A stretch of 64,000 nt of DNA from Prorocentrum cordatum (taxonomy: Eukaryota > Sar > Dinophyceae > Prorocentrales > Prorocentraceae), in assembly GCA_963575745.1 (NCBI GenBank), contig CAUYUJ010014603.1, positions 101,811 through 165,810 of the forward strand, in the 5' to 3' direction. This document shows positions 1 through 10,099 of this stretch, in pieces. Both the position numbers and the translations under genes were made by a program. The stretch's first letter is position 1. Each line of letters opens with the position of its first letter. The notes beneath the pieces are model-generated. The model saw only the letters and a program-made list of their open reading frames with translations, made no database searches and was not told the origin of the DNA.

Positions 1-360
1 GAAGGTTTGTCGGTCCTACGAAAGGAGCTGACGAGAAAACCGAGAACCAAAAGAAACCAAATCTGCATCATCTGCATCAACCATTGAGGACCCGGATGGT
101 ATCACCCCATAAAGAAAACCGCGAACCAACTAAGAGAAGGACTCAACGTCCGATGAAGACGCACGATAACCTTGCACGAAGGACAACGCGAGCCAACCCA
201 GTACTGGGACTGAACCACACCCTAGCGCACCCATGCGTTCTACTGAATTGCAACTCAAGCGGTCCTGTTCAAAAGCTCAGGAGGACCTTCATTGCATGCC
301 GACAATCCTCGTGTGAATCTAACGCTAGCAACCCCTGTTGATCCCGCACATGCGCTAACA
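1..360. other. Unique spacer, no gene recognised
   Basis: This stretch is less GC-rich than most of the window and contains no triplet array. The open frames on both strands are short and show no motif I recognise. It borders repeat R9, which starts near 361. Confidence 0.5.
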
Positions 361-575
361 GTGTTTTAGCGAACGCCGATGTAGGACAACCAACTGTAGG
401 AAAGCCTGGTTTGTGGCCAAACCACTCGCAAGAACCCCGTGGTTCGTAGTTTCCCAAAAACTCGCTGTCGTTTTCGCTCCACGCATCCGCGCATTTGAAA
501 TGTAAGAACCAGTGGCGCATTATGTCTCACATGTTTATTATGCGTTAGCTCGGTGTCACAAAAGCAAAATTTCTC
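361..575 (-). repeat. Dispersed repeat R9, copy 1
   Basis: Read on the - strand, this sequence matches 56,655-56,850 of the + strand through several blocks. The shared blocks include a TTTGTGAC start, a GAAAACGACA block, an ACGAACCACG block and a TTTCCTACA...CCTACATCG end followed by GCTAA. The order and spacing of blocks are kept, so this is homology rather than shared composition. No protein family is recognised. The copy has no clear terminal inverted repeat or target duplication. Confidence 0.7.
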
Positions 576-1803
576 GCCCGCACCATTAACCAAGCACGCC
601 GTTAGCGCGGCCTTGGTGATCCTGGGCGTTTTCCACAAATTGACCCTGCAGAGAGAAAGTAGGTCTGCCACACTCGTCTCCCCCAGCTGCTCCTCGAACA
701 GCCCAGCAGCACCACAATGCGACTGAAAGCCTGTCCGCCGCAGACGCCTGCGCCCTGCGGGAAAACTCAAAAACTGACTAATTGTATGAACCAGCGTGTG
801 TTAGACTGTCACGTTCGCAACGAGACTGCGCCGTGCCGCCACGATGTGATTATATACCTCAAAATGCTGCCTCGCAAAATACAATATCGACCGCGACATG
901 TTCCTTGCACTAAACATTTCAACTGGTTTGCAGGCCATAGCCGTGAACTCGAAACGACGCAACCTAGAACATTCAAGCACGACCGACACTTTCCCATGGT
1001 GAGAACAGAGACGAAAAGCAAACAACATCCCGCACACAATTGGCGTTACCAATACGGCTTGCGAGGGAACCCATCACCAGACATTGACGCAACTTGCCAA
1101 AGACAATCGCGGGCACTGGCCACAATCCCCCGCACCCACGGCGCCGACATCTATCGCTGTGAGGCCAAGAAACTCCATGCCACGGCCTGGTGCAACAAAT
1201 TACGAATGGGCAAGCCGTGTTGTGGTATATGAGCTCTGCCTGTCCATCCAAAAAGATGTGACTGCGATCAACAGCATGGCGCGTGTTGAAAGCGAGTTTC
1301 GCAGCCGCGAAAGAATGCTGAGCGATGAATCGAGGCGCGATTCGAAATCAAAACCCCACCATTCCTATGGACGAGTTTGTATACCAGTTCTCATCGTTTC
1401 TCTTGCTACACCCTCCTTTCACTGTTCGGAGATGGGTTTACCCCTCTCCCCACCCCCTACCCTGGGTCTGGACGGGGGGGGGAAGGGCGATGTGTCAGAC
1501 GTGGCACTTTCTCGACACCATGGGGGGTTGCGCAGGGGGTGGTCCCTCAGCGCGGCCGCTATACACGACGGTCGTCCAGGGCATGGCCCTCTTGGGCTCA
1601 TCATGCCCAACATGGCCCACACCTGGCTCCCGAAGCGCCGCGATGGCCTCCAAGACGGCTCATGCTGGCCTCTGCCGCATCCGACTCGGCCTCCGCCTCG
1701 TCCAGGTCGCCCCACCAGTCCGACTTAGGCTTCTTTTGAGGACGCGCCGAGCTCCGAGCCGCGCGCCCCGTCCAGCTTGGCCTCTGCCTCGGGCTTGCAA
1801 TTC
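576..1803. other. Spacer, no supported gene
   Basis: The region up to about 1,400 is near-random in composition. From 1,440 to 1,790 it becomes GC-rich with runs of G. Several overlapping frames of 80-280 codons exist on both strands, but none has a recognisable motif, and the longest gain their length in the GC-rich part where stops are rare. No gene is called. Confidence 0.45.
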
Positions 1804-1973
1804 TGAAGGGAAACTGGAACACACAAAGAAATACACACAAATAAAAGGATCCCCCATATTTTCCCATATTTTCTGGGTTTTTGTCTTCCCCCCCACTTCC
1901 CATAGTTTCCCATATTTTCTGGGGAATCGACGATTAATTGTGTCTGTGTGTGTGTGTGTTTTTCCCCTCCTGA
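1804..1973 (+). mobile_element. MITE R1, copy 1 (170 bp)
   Basis: The element begins TGAAGGG and ends CCCCTCCTGA, a short imperfect terminal inverted repeat. Inside are ACACACAAA near the 5' end, two copies of a CCCATATTTTC...TCTGGG block, and a GTGTCTGTGTGTG tract near the 3' end. It is flanked by AATTC (1,799-1,803) and TATTC (1,974-1,978), a 5-bp target duplication with one mismatch. Five other copies lie in the window. There is no coding capacity, so it would need a transposase supplied elsewhere. Confidence 0.85.
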
Positions 1974-2004
1974 TATTCGCACTGGGATCCAGGGGTGCTG
2001 ATGC

Positions 2005-2165
2005 TGGGAGAGCCGAGCTGCTTGTGGTGATGATGACGACGACGATGGGGATGAGTGGGATGATGGTGTTGGCAATGGCGTTGAGCATGTTGATGAGTGT
2101 GACACGTGTGAGCAGGAGCAGGAGTATGGTGATGAGGTATGATGGAATCGATGACGAAGACTATG
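2005..2165 (+). repeat. Degenerate GATG/GACGAC-type repeat
   Basis: The sequence is rich in GATG, GACGAC and GAGTG triplets without a fixed period. It looks like an eroded microsatellite. Long frames on the - strand here encode low-complexity His/Ser-rich peptides and are not called as genes. Confidence 0.5.
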
Positions 2166-3103
2166 AGCAGTAGGAGGGCACGTTGCGGACGCACCGCGAG
2201 AAACCCTGGCAATAAGCCACATCCTGAAAACCCGAGCGCGAGACGCACACGGGGGGAACGCAGCAGCTTCCCCAGCGGCCGCTGGAAGTCACCGCGCAGC
2301 GCGCGGAGCGAAGAAACCCAGGGTACCTGACAACCAGCAGATGGCGGACGCCAACCCGTTCACTTCCGCATCCCGCCGCGTACATCCAGCCAGGACGGGG
2401 CCTGGCGGGCTGGCGTCAGCACTCCGAAGGTCTATCTGGTACGAGATGTGCATCCGCGCGCTGGTGTGCTCCACCCCGGGAATCAGGTAGCTGCTCGTCT
2501 TCCTGCACTCGCCGTCGTCCTCGGGGCGGGCAGAAACAGTCAGCATCGATTCGGGGAACTGGATCGGATCGGGATGCCCATCGAATCGGACCGCATTGGC
2601 TCGGCGCCGGACTCGACGCGAACCGAATCGGCGGCGCCAGGATGCATACCTGCGCCATGCAAGCATCGGGCCGTATCGGAACGCCCGATGATCGGGGGGG
2701 GGGGCACACAGGTGGGGTGGGGGCACAGGTGGGGTTGCAAGGAAGATCGCTCCGAACGGCCCCTGGAAGAAGGAAGCGCGCGACACGGGAGCATCCAGCT
2801 GGGCCCGCTCCCCAGCCCCACCTTGGGAGAGCCCTGCCTCTACGACCCCCCCGAGAAGATCAGGATCGAATCGAGTCGGGCCGGCCAGAGCCGACACCGA
2901 ATCGGCTCGATCGGATCGGAGTGGGCCCTCTGTTGAGCAAGGACCGAACGTTCCAGGCATTCCTGATAGTCCTGCCACGAAGAGCTCCTAGAACCCCCAA
3001 AGACGCTCCAAGAACAAAGAAGCCGTGCTCTGAGAACATCCGCCCGACGTGATAGGACCAGGCAGTCCTGGCCAGAAATGCGCTGAGAGCATGTCGCGCA
3101 GAG
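2166..3103. other. Spacer with scattered ATCGG motifs
   Basis: Between about 2,540 and 2,930 the motif ATCGG or GAATCGG recurs at irregular spacing, often inside short palindromes such as CGATTCGG and CGATCGGATCGG. A run of ten or more G occurs at 2,695-2,704. No gene or defined element is recognised. Confidence 0.45.
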
Positions 3104-3292
3104 CACAACGATAACAACGATAACTACGATCACAACGATGCCAACGATCACAACGATAACAACGATCACACCGATAACAACGATAACGATAACGATAACA
3201 ACGATAACGATAACAACGATCACAACGATAACAACGATCACAACGATAACGATAACAGCGATAACAACGATAACAACGATAACAGCGGCTCT
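3104..3292 (+). repeat. AACGATAAC/AACGATCAC minisatellite
   Basis: The block is built almost entirely of AACGAT followed by AAC or CAC, giving interleaved 6- and 9-bp periods. Because the periods are multiples of three, frames stay open and encode Ile/Thr repeats on + and Val/Ile repeats on -. This is a minisatellite, not a gene. Confidence 0.9.
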
Positions 3293-3351
3293 TAGACTAT
3301 CCCTTGGTGGGCCTACCCGGCGAGCCAGGACGCGCCGCCGCTGCTCGACTC

Positions 3352-3600
3352 TTCTGGCCGTTGTTTAGAGGGAGCTGCTGGGAGCCAGGGGGCGACAAAT
3401 TCTCCAAACTCGTTGTGCGTGAAGGGGCGGCATGGGAGCCGCGCCAGGGCAATGTCGGGGCTAGCCAGGCAGGCAGTGACCCCCGCGAAGCCCCAGTAGG
3501 CCCCTGGGTTCCTGGAAGCCGACGACGGCCAATGTTCACCGAAAACGGCCAAACACGCCCTGCCTCGATCGTCGACGGCCGTGGGAAAAAAACATGTCAG
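3352..3600 (+). repeat. Repeat R12 head, copy 1
   Basis: The sequence starts CTGGCCGTTGTTTAG and is nearly identical to 17,211-17,460, and in reverse to 30,812-31,051. All three copies start at the same base, which marks a defined boundary. In the other two copies this head forms the outer end of the large inverted repeat. Here it continues into GGA and GAC arrays until the assembly gap at 4,142. Confidence 0.85.
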
Positions 3601-3685
3601 CCAGGGGAAAAAGGAGGAGGAGGAGAAGGGGGAAGAAAGGGAGGAGGAGGAGGAGGAGGAGGAGGAGGAGGAGGAGGAGGAGAAG
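3601..3685 (+). repeat. (GGA)n array
   Basis: This is a GGA-rich purine tract following the R12 head, matching the position of the GGA tract at 17,467-17,520. Confidence 0.9.
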
Positions 3686-4141
3686 ACTACGACGACGTCG
3701 ACGACGACGACGAACACCGACGACGACGACGACAAACGGACACCGACGACCACGGACGACCACGACCACGGGCGAACGACGCGACGGACACCGACAACGA
3801 CGACGGACACCGATGACCACAGACGGACACCGATGATTACAGACGACCACGACCGCGGACGACGACAATGACGCCGGACGACGACGACGACGGACGACGA
3901 CGACGGCGACGACGACAACGGGCGACGACGACAATGACGACGACGACGGACGACGACGACGGACGACGACGTCGGATGATGACGACGGCGAAGACGACAA
4001 CGGCGACGACGAATTCGAAGAGGGGCGACGACGACGATGATGGACGACGACGACGACGACCACGACGACGGACGAAGACGACGACGACGGGAGACGACGG
4101 CGAGCGACGACGAACGGGCGACGACGGGAGACGACGGACGA
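3686..4141 (+). repeat. (GAC)n array
   Basis: This is an interrupted GAC array in the same order as at 17,520-18,000, including shared interruptions with CACCGATGAC and GATTACAGA. It stops at the N gap. Long frames in it are low-complexity and are not genes. Confidence 0.9.
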
Positions 4142-4241
4142 NNNNNNNNNNNNNNNNNNNNNNNNNNNNNNNNNNNNNNNNNNNNNNNNNNNNNNNNNNN
4201 NNNNNNNNNNNNNNNNNNNNNNNNNNNNNNNNNNNNNNNNN
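4142..4241. other. Assembly gap of 100 N
   Basis: One hundred N separate a GAC array from a TAC array. The round length suggests a placeholder for unknown distance. The parallel copy at 17.2 kb continues past the equivalent point into about 13 kb of inverted repeat, so missing sequence here could be large. Confidence 0.98.
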
Positions 4242-4246
4242 TACTC

Positions 4247-4316
<70 letters not shown>

Positions 4317-4327
4317 GACGACTACTT

Positions 4328-4359
<32 letters not shown>

Positions 4360-4379
4360 ACTACTACTACTACTGCCGC

Positions 4380-4410
<31 letters not shown>

Positions 4411-4516
4411 CCTGCTGCTGCTGCTGCTGCTGCTGCTACCTCTTGCTGCTGCTACTACTACTACTGCTACTGCTACTGCTACTGCTGCTGCTGCTGCTAC
4501 TTCTAGTACTACTAAT
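4242..4516 (+). repeat. (TAC)n passing into (TGC)n
   Basis: A near-perfect TAC array to about 4,340 grades into mixed TAC and TGC triplets to about 4,505. It is a triplet array of a different motif from the GAC array on the other side of the gap. Confidence 0.95.
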
Positions 4517-4690
4517 AAGACTACTACAAATCGTTGTACTACTCGTATGAAGAACAACATATTTTGTCAGAAGAAGAAGGATACCAATATTAATACTAAT
4601 ACTAATGATAAGAAGAATAAACACACACGTCGTAATACAGGTAATACACATACTAATCAGGAGAAAAAGAATATTTATAAGGAGGGAAGA
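4517..4690. other. AT-rich spacer between triplet arrays
   Basis: This short AT-rich stretch carries loose AATAC/TAAGAA repeats. No gene is seen. Confidence 0.4.
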
Positions 4691-4761
4691 AGCAGGAGGA
4701 GGAGGAGGAGGAGGAGATGAGGAGGAGGAGGAGGAGGAGGAGGAGGAGGAGGAGGAGGACC
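4691..4761 (+). repeat. (GGA)n array
   Basis: GGA triplets run almost without interruption, with one GATGA break near 4,718. Confidence 0.9.
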
Positions 4762-5641
4762 TCTGGAGGCCGAACGCGGCGAACGACCGCCGCCTCGATC
4801 TTGTCGAGACGCCCGCTGCCTGGGCTCGAGGCGGCCTCGGGCGCCAGGCAGGCGCCGGAGGGCCCTCAGGCGCCCCCCCGGGGCGCGCCCCGGCGCGCCC
4901 GCCATGGGGTGCCGCCGCCCTCCGGGCGCGCTTGGCGTGCCCGCCTCGGCTTGGTCGACGCGCGCCGGGTCGCCGCCGTCGCCGTCACCGTCGCCGTCTC
5001 CGCAGTCGTCGTCCTCGCCGTCGTTGTCGTTGTCGTCGTCGTCGTCGTCGTCGTCGTCGTTTTCTGCGTCATCGTTGCCGTTGTCGTCACCGTCGGCGTC
5101 GCCGTCGGTGTCGCCGTCGCCGCCGAACCCCGTCGAACGGGCCACGAGTTTTGTCACCCCGTCTTGGAGTTGGCTGGGGGCTCTGCGATGGCTCAGCATT
5201 AGTTTCGGCCAGCAGCCAGCAGTAGGCGGCCAGGTTCAAGGTTCTGGGTTTGGGAAGGTTTTTTGCCTCTTTCGGCCTCCGTCGGGTGCAAGATTCTGAC
5301 ACCCACCTCCAGATGCCCAGACATTTGGATTACTTGCGACGCGAAGCTTGCCCCGTGGCTCCAGGCTGCCGAGCGCGGGGGTTCGCGGGCAATTTTCAGT
5401 ACGAGCTTTCGACACTTCTCGGAGGCTGTCTTCGCGGGAGTCCATCATGCCCCCCGCGTGCATGCGGCCATAGAGGTCTCGGCCATCACGAAGCATACAC
5501 AGAATGCTCAGTAGATCTACCCATTCTTCGACGTGCTTTCTTTCCGTCTATCCGGCGAAACAAATCAAGTGTGGGGTAGATCAATTCTGTATTCGATTCT
5601 CAGCTCGAACTTTTGCTTCTATCAGGGTGTTTTTTTTCAGT
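4762..5641. other. GC-rich spacer with (GTC)n core
   Basis: The region holds a degenerate GTC array at about 4,965-5,125. On either side is unannotatable sequence. Frames up to 206 codons are arginine- or serine-rich products of the array. No gene is supported. Confidence 0.45.
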
Positions 5642-5745
5642 CCGCGGTCTCAGGGCTTGCGACCCTTTTCCTGGGGTAGTTTTTCGCCCAGATCCCTTTT
5701 TGGTGGTCCCGGGTCCCGACAGCGGACCTCACAGGCCGAACCCGA
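5642..5745 (-). repeat. Dispersed repeat R8, copy
   Basis: On the - strand this reads as the R8 family: a GC-rich block with GGGACC, then a GGCGAAAAACTACCCC-like tract. It resembles the blocks at 18,735-19,290 and 7,010-7,150. Boundaries are approximate. Confidence 0.55.
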
Positions 5746-6249
5746 GGAACCACGCCAGGGTGGAACAGAGCCGTACGGTGGGGACGTTAGTCAAGGGATG
5801 TGCCCAGGTGGCGTCATACCCTGGAGGACTCCTTGTCTGATGAGGGCGGCGGTGATACCCCTGGCCGATCCACGATTGGAGTATCAATGGCTTCCAGACC
5901 TTAGATTCCTGACAGTCGAGCATCTGATTAAGAAACCTCCTCCCAAAGAAGCTGGCCAGCGTCTCCTCGCCAGCTTGCCAGAGGGCTGGCCCAGTTCCTT
6001 GCGCACCTTCTCCTCCCCTCTAGCGCTAACAGAAAGCAGCTGGCCCAGGCATGTCTCGAGAACCTTCCGGCAAGCCGGCCCAGGTCTCTCAGACGAGGCC
6101 TTCCTCGAGCCTCTCGTCGGCTGGAGCCGCCCAGTGACTCCTGCTCCGCCGCCCTCGCCGCATCCTCGGAGCTCTGGGCCCCCGCGCCCCAGGGCTCTTC
6201 GGCCCCGGGCAGCGAGCCTCCCCGCCACAGCGAGCGAGAGGGAGAGAGA
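5746..6249. other. Spacer upstream of GTC array
   Basis: An open + frame runs through from 5,504 into the GTC array. Only the short stretch around 5,750-6,050 lacks repeats. I recognise no domain and do not call a gene. Confidence 0.35.
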
Positions 6250-6403
<154 letters not shown>

Positions 6404-6595
6404 GTCGATCGTGCGTCGATCGTGCGGCCAGCCCGACGCTGGGTGCGCGCCGGCGTCCGCCGCGCCGCGGCCTCCGCGGACGCCCGCCGCCCGGCCCGAC
6501 GCGGGCGGCCTGCCCGCCGTGGGCACGGAGGGCCCTGGGATTCTGCTGGTGCCTATGTCTTACGTGTTGCTCCAAGCCCGCCTGCAGGAGGACAT

Positions 6596-6758
6596 TCCGG
6601 AGGGGAAAACACACACAGATACAATGAATCGTCCATTCCCCAGAAACTAGGGGAGAATAGGGGAAGTGGTGGGGAAGACGAAAATCCAGAAAATAGGGGA
6701 AAATATGGGGAATATTCTCATTTGTGTGTATTTATTTGTGTGTCCCGGGGCCCCTTTA
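6596..6758 (-). mobile_element. MITE R1, copy 2 (163 bp)
   Basis: On the + strand this copy starts TCCGGAGGGG and ends GGGGCCCCTTTA, the reverse orientation of copy 1. It is flanked by a perfect 5-bp target duplication GACAT at 6,591-6,595 and 6,759-6,763. Its interior has the characteristic GTGTGTATTTATTTGTGTG end block. Confidence 0.93.
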
Positions 6759-6763
6759 GACAT

Positions 6764-7009
6764 GCCCGACCTGATGCTGGGTCTTTCTTCTGCGAGGCCG
6801 GCCCCCTGCCCGACGCGGGCACCTCGCCCCCGCCGCCCAGGGCCCGGAGCACCCCCGCGGGCACGGGTTGGCCCTGCGGTGGACGCCTCCTCACCCGCGT
6901 CCCCGGCGACGCCCTGCGGAGGGCAGCGCAGCGCAGCACGCTGGGCAGCGCAGCGCAGCACGCTTCTGCTGGAGGCCGTGGACCCAGACCCCCTCGGGTC
7001 TTGAAAAAA
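6764..7009. other. GC-rich spacer
   Basis: The stretch contains two nearby copies of a GGGCAGCGCAGCGCAGCACG motif at about 6,921-6,961. No gene is seen. Confidence 0.4.
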
Positions 7010-7150
7010 TCACGACGGGAGGTTTTTCGCTATTTTCGGCCTCTGGGGGCGCTCACCGGGCCTCGGGACCGTCAAAAAACGACTCAGGATGAAAAACTGG
7101 TCCCAGGGAATGGGTCCGGACCTCTGGGGATCGCGTCACGAAAAAATCAT
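7010..7150 (+). repeat. Dispersed repeat R8, copy
   Basis: This is the clearest R8 copy, with GGTTTTTCGC, TTTCGGCCTCTGGGGGC, GGGACCGTCAAAAAACGAC and CTCAGGATGAAAAACTGG blocks in order. Other copies lie at 16.7, 18.7-19.3, 29.0-29.6, 41.0, 41.2, 41.7, 51.2 and 53.3 kb. Confidence 0.75.
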
Positions 7151-7491
7151 GACGTCGGGGGTCTGGGGACGATGACGGGTGCTGTGGGACCCGAGGGCCG
7201 AGGCCCCGCGCCGCGCCCTCTTCGGGGCCGGATGCCCGGACCCGATGGCAGCGCGCGCGCTCGCGCTCGGTGCGTGGCGGCGTGCCTCATGCGGCAGGGG
7301 ACGCGCGCTGCCCCCAGCTGCGGCAGCTTGCGCTGGCCGCTCACCTTCCGGCGCGCCGCTTTTCGGTGCCCGAGGCCGCCCTCGCACGGCTCCCGGCGGA
7401 GGTTCTCTACGTCCGAGGCCTCCCTCCCGCGCGCTCCCACGCCGCGGCCGCCCTCTTTTTTTTGTTCCACTTGTCCAGCGTGCCTTAGGAA
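7151..7491. other. GC-rich spacer
   Basis: Open frames exist on both strands because stop codons are rare at this composition. No motif is recognised. Confidence 0.35.
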
Positions 7492-7648
7492 GGCACCAAC
7501 TATACACCAACACCGATCCTGGCCCAGGATCACCCTGGGCCCAGGATCGGTGTATACGCCCTCCTGCCTTGCGCAAGAAGGCATATACACCGATCCTGGG
7601 CCCAGGGTGATCCTGGGCCAGGATCGGTGTTGGTGTATAGTTGGTGCC
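7492..7648. repeat. Near-perfect long hairpin, 69-bp arms
   Basis: The left arm (7,492-7,560) starts GGCACCAACTATACACC and the right arm (7,580-7,648) is its reverse complement with very few mismatches. The 19-nt loop contains a smaller palindrome CTTGCGCAAG. The arms themselves contain repeated CCGATCCTGG blocks. It could be a MITE or a foldback remnant; I see no target duplication. Confidence 0.92.
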
Positions 7649-7797
7649 CTCCGGTGCCTCTGCCCCGGCGGACCGAACGCGTCGGCGCCCGCCCTCGCCG
7701 CTGACCAGCGCTCGTTTCGCGGCATGGCTCCCCAGAGGTCGGGACAGGCTTCCCCCGCCCGCCGTTGCGGATTCACGGCTGGCGTTGCAGAGATGGC

Positions 7798-7960
7798 TCC
7801 GGAGGGGAAAAAACACACAGACACAATTAATCGTCGATTCCCAGGAAAATATGGGGAAATATGGGAATTGGGTGGGAAGACAAAAACCCAGAAAATGTAG
7901 GAAAATATGGGGAATCTTTTTATTTGTGTGTATTTATTTGTGCGTCCCAGGGCCCCTTCA
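7798..7960 (-). mobile_element. MITE R1, copy 3 (163 bp)
   Basis: This reverse-oriented copy starts TCCGGAGGGG and ends GGGCCCCTTCA. A perfect 5-bp duplication ATGGC flanks it at 7,793-7,797 and 7,961-7,965. It has exactly the same length as copy 2. Confidence 0.95.
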
Positions 7961-7965
7961 ATGGC

Positions 7966-8189
7966 GTGCGATGTGGCGCCGGTCCGGTCCGGTCTTTGAG
8001 CGCCGTCCCCCCCCCTGGGGGATAGCGCCTGCCGAAGAAGCCCTGGCAGGGGGCCAGGGTGCACAGGAGGGGCTCTCGCGGAGGGATGGCCTCCTCGGAG
8101 CTCGATGTCGCACGCCACCTTGCCAGCGCCGACCGTGAAGAAAAGAGCTCCAGGCCCGCCTCGCACCCATGGGCCGAACATGGGGCCAT
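7966..8189. other. Spacer, nothing recognised
   Basis: This is GC-rich sequence without internal repeats or recognisable coding motifs. Confidence 0.35.
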
Positions 8190-8398
8190 ATCGGAGGATG
8201 CTGAGTTCAGGCGATCGCAAACATGGATCAAGGGGGCGTGGATTAGCGACGGGTCCCGTTTCCAGGGGGAATCGCGGATCTCCGCCGCCGAACGAGGCGG
8301 CACCGGCCGCATTTTGGGGAGGGCACCTCCCCCGATCCATAGATTAGTCGAGCGCGCCAAGTCCATGGCTCGCTAATCCATGTTTGCGCGCCTCCGAT
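8190..8398 (+). mobile_element. Inverted-repeat element R6, copy 1
   Basis: The outer ends are ATCGGAGG (8,190-8,197) and CCTCCGAT (8,391-8,398). A stronger inner inverted repeat follows, GCAAACATGGAT near 8,217 against ATCCATGTTTGC near 8,376. A second copy in opposite orientation lies at about 37,657-37,845. The body shares GGCACCGGCCGCAT and GGGAGGGCACCTCCCC blocks with that copy. No coding capacity. Confidence 0.75.
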
Positions 8399-8454
8399 GA
8401 GTCTGTGCGCAGTAACTCCGCACGGAGCGCTCGGTCTGCGTCTGGCCTTCCTCG

Positions 8455-8800
8455 ATCCAGCCTCGGCCTCTTCCCGGCCGGATGCCGAGCCTCGAGCCCC
8501 GGGCTCTCGAAGCCTCGAGTCTTCGCGCCTCGCACTTCGAGCCTCGAGCCCCGAGCTCCCGAAGCCTCGGCCCCCTCGGAAGCCTTCGAGCCCTTCGAGC
8601 CTCGGAGCCCTCGGGCCCCTGTGCGCCTCCGTGCGACCCCCGAGCGCTGGAGCTCCGAGCCCTCTCGAGCGCCTCGAGCCCCCTCGAGGCCTCCGAGCCC
8701 TCTCGAGCCTCCTCCGGACCGCCACCTCCCCAGACACGAGAACCGTCCGAGCCCCGATCCCCTCGATCCTCGGCTCCTCCCGGCTCGCTCCTGCGCAGCC
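8455..8800 (+). repeat. CGAGCC-type degenerate minisatellite
   Basis: The motif CGAGCC or CTCGAGCC recurs throughout with variable spacing. Long open frames on both strands (Ser/Pro/Arg-rich on +, Arg/Gly/Glu-rich on -) follow from the repeat and the lack of AT, so they are not called as genes. Confidence 0.7.
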
Positions 8801-9242
8801 GCACGGGCCCGAGCGGGGCGCGGCCCGCGACCCCCCCCCCCCGGCAGCCCCGACCGCTCCGAGGGGCGCAGCCCGCGCCAGCCAGGCCCGCCGGCGACCA
8901 CCTTCTCGTGCTCGATCCCGCAAGGGGGCCGCCGCCCGAGGCCGCGTGCGCGCCCGCCCGGCTTCGTCCGAGCGGTGCAGATGGAAGGCGCCGCAGAGCC
9001 AGGGTCAATGCCTGCCTCCCTCCTTGCCCTCCTCCCCTGCCCTCCTCCCTCCTCCCTCCTCCCTCCTCCCGCGCCCTCGCTCCTCGCTCCTCGCGCCTCG
9101 CTCCCTCCCTCCCTCGTTCCCCCTCTTGCCTGCCTGCTCCTCCTCCTGCTCCTCCTCGTCGTCTGTGCCCATCCCCCTCCTCGCTCGACGGTGGCCCTCG
9201 TTTTCATCCTCGTTCCTCCTCTTTCTTCGCGTCCCTCTTCAT
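8801..9242. other. GC-rich spacer with short (CCT)n
   Basis: CCT-rich sequence runs from about 9,030 to 9,165 between less repetitive GC-rich parts. It precedes the leader relic at 9,243. No gene is recognised. Confidence 0.4.
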
Positions 9243-9262
9243 CCGTAGCCATTTGGCTGAAG
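9243..9262 (+). other. Relic of dinoflagellate spliced leader (DinoSL)
   Basis: The 20 bases CCGTAGCCATTTGGCTGAAG match the conserved dinoflagellate spliced leader except for one missing T in the TTTT run and one C-to-G change near the 3' end. The leader is normally added to mRNA by trans-splicing, so a genomic copy without a splice donor after it (the next bases are ATGCCC) indicates a reverse-transcribed mRNA. An ATG follows immediately. The decayed LINE downstream is in the same orientation. Confidence 0.85.
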
Positions 9263-9980
9263 ATGCCCACTTTCCTGGGGTTGAAGTGGACACCGTTGTT
9301 CCGCAGCCAGACTCCGGTTGTCTGTAAGCTCCTGTCGGAGCATAGTGCGCCCACTTCCTCGACAGACGGGGTGGTGGGTCACCTGAGGCATTTCCAATTC
9401 CTGCTTCCGATCCGCCACCAGACGCATGCCAGATGCCGACAAGCGCAACAAGAAAAATGTGGCGAATGCCTGCAAAGGTGTTCCTGGTTCTTGCGGCTCT
9501 AACTCTCCTGGTCGCAGCCTTTGTTAAGATGATGCGCCAGCACGGGATTATCGATGCAGATCTGGCCATGGCTCCGCCTCCGCAGACAGTGATGACGGCC
9601 TGGACCCGAGCTCCTAGGACACGCACATGTCTGGTCTCATCGACGAAAGGCTTCCAAGTTTCCCGAGTCAAGGGCGAGTTCATGGCATTCATGTCAGGTC
9701 ACGCCGAGACCGCTGCCGACGCCCACATCACGGCTTCCCTTGAAGTCATGAAATCCGTGGAAAGGGCAATCCAACATATCCCTGACTTGTGAAGAAAGGA
9801 TGTTGGGAAGTCCATCGAGCCCGACGTCGATTCCATCGAGCGTCGCTTCCAGGCTCAGGTCGACACCATCTCTGCGCGTATTGGCTCCTTGGACGTCACC
9901 AATCGACCTCGCCAGGCAGATCGACGACGTGCAGGCCTCCATGCACCAGATGCGGAACGGATGTTGAGGTAGAAGTGGGC
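9263..9980 (+). pseudogene. LINE ORF1-like region, coiled coil, frameshifted
   Basis: A frame opens with ATG directly after the leader and runs 79 codons (9,263-9,502). A second frame, 9,433-9,792, covers 119 codons. A third frame around 9,800-9,960 reads VDSIERRFQAQVDTISARIG and then, after another shift, IDLARQIDDVQASMHQ. The heptad-like spacing of hydrophobic residues points to a coiled coil, as is common in LINE ORF1 proteins that coat the RNA. The shifts make this a pseudogene. The hydrophobic stretch in the 9,433 frame may be an off-frame artefact. Confidence 0.6.
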
Positions 9981-10044
9981 GCAAGCTGCTTTAACAGCTT
10001 TAACGCCACTTTGGGCGCAAACTGCTTTAACAGTTTTAGCGCCG
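9977..10044 (+). repeat. 36-bp tandem duplication
   Basis: GGGCGCAAGCTGCTTTAACA at 9,977 is repeated with minor changes at 10,013, a period of 36 bp. Each unit contains a small palindrome around GCTTTAACAGC. Confidence 0.85.
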
Positions 10045-10099
10045 GCTCTGTCGCAACTGCTTTGGCTGGAGTCATTATGCTTTGTCAAATAAAGATGCG

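Noticed and set aside
9243-9262. Leader RNA gene rather than relic
   Set aside because: A leader RNA gene needs a GT donor right after the leader; the next bases are ATGCCC.
8344-9354. 336-codon - strand Arg/Gly-rich frame
   Set aside because: It reads across the CGAGCC minisatellite and the leader relic; composition alone explains it.
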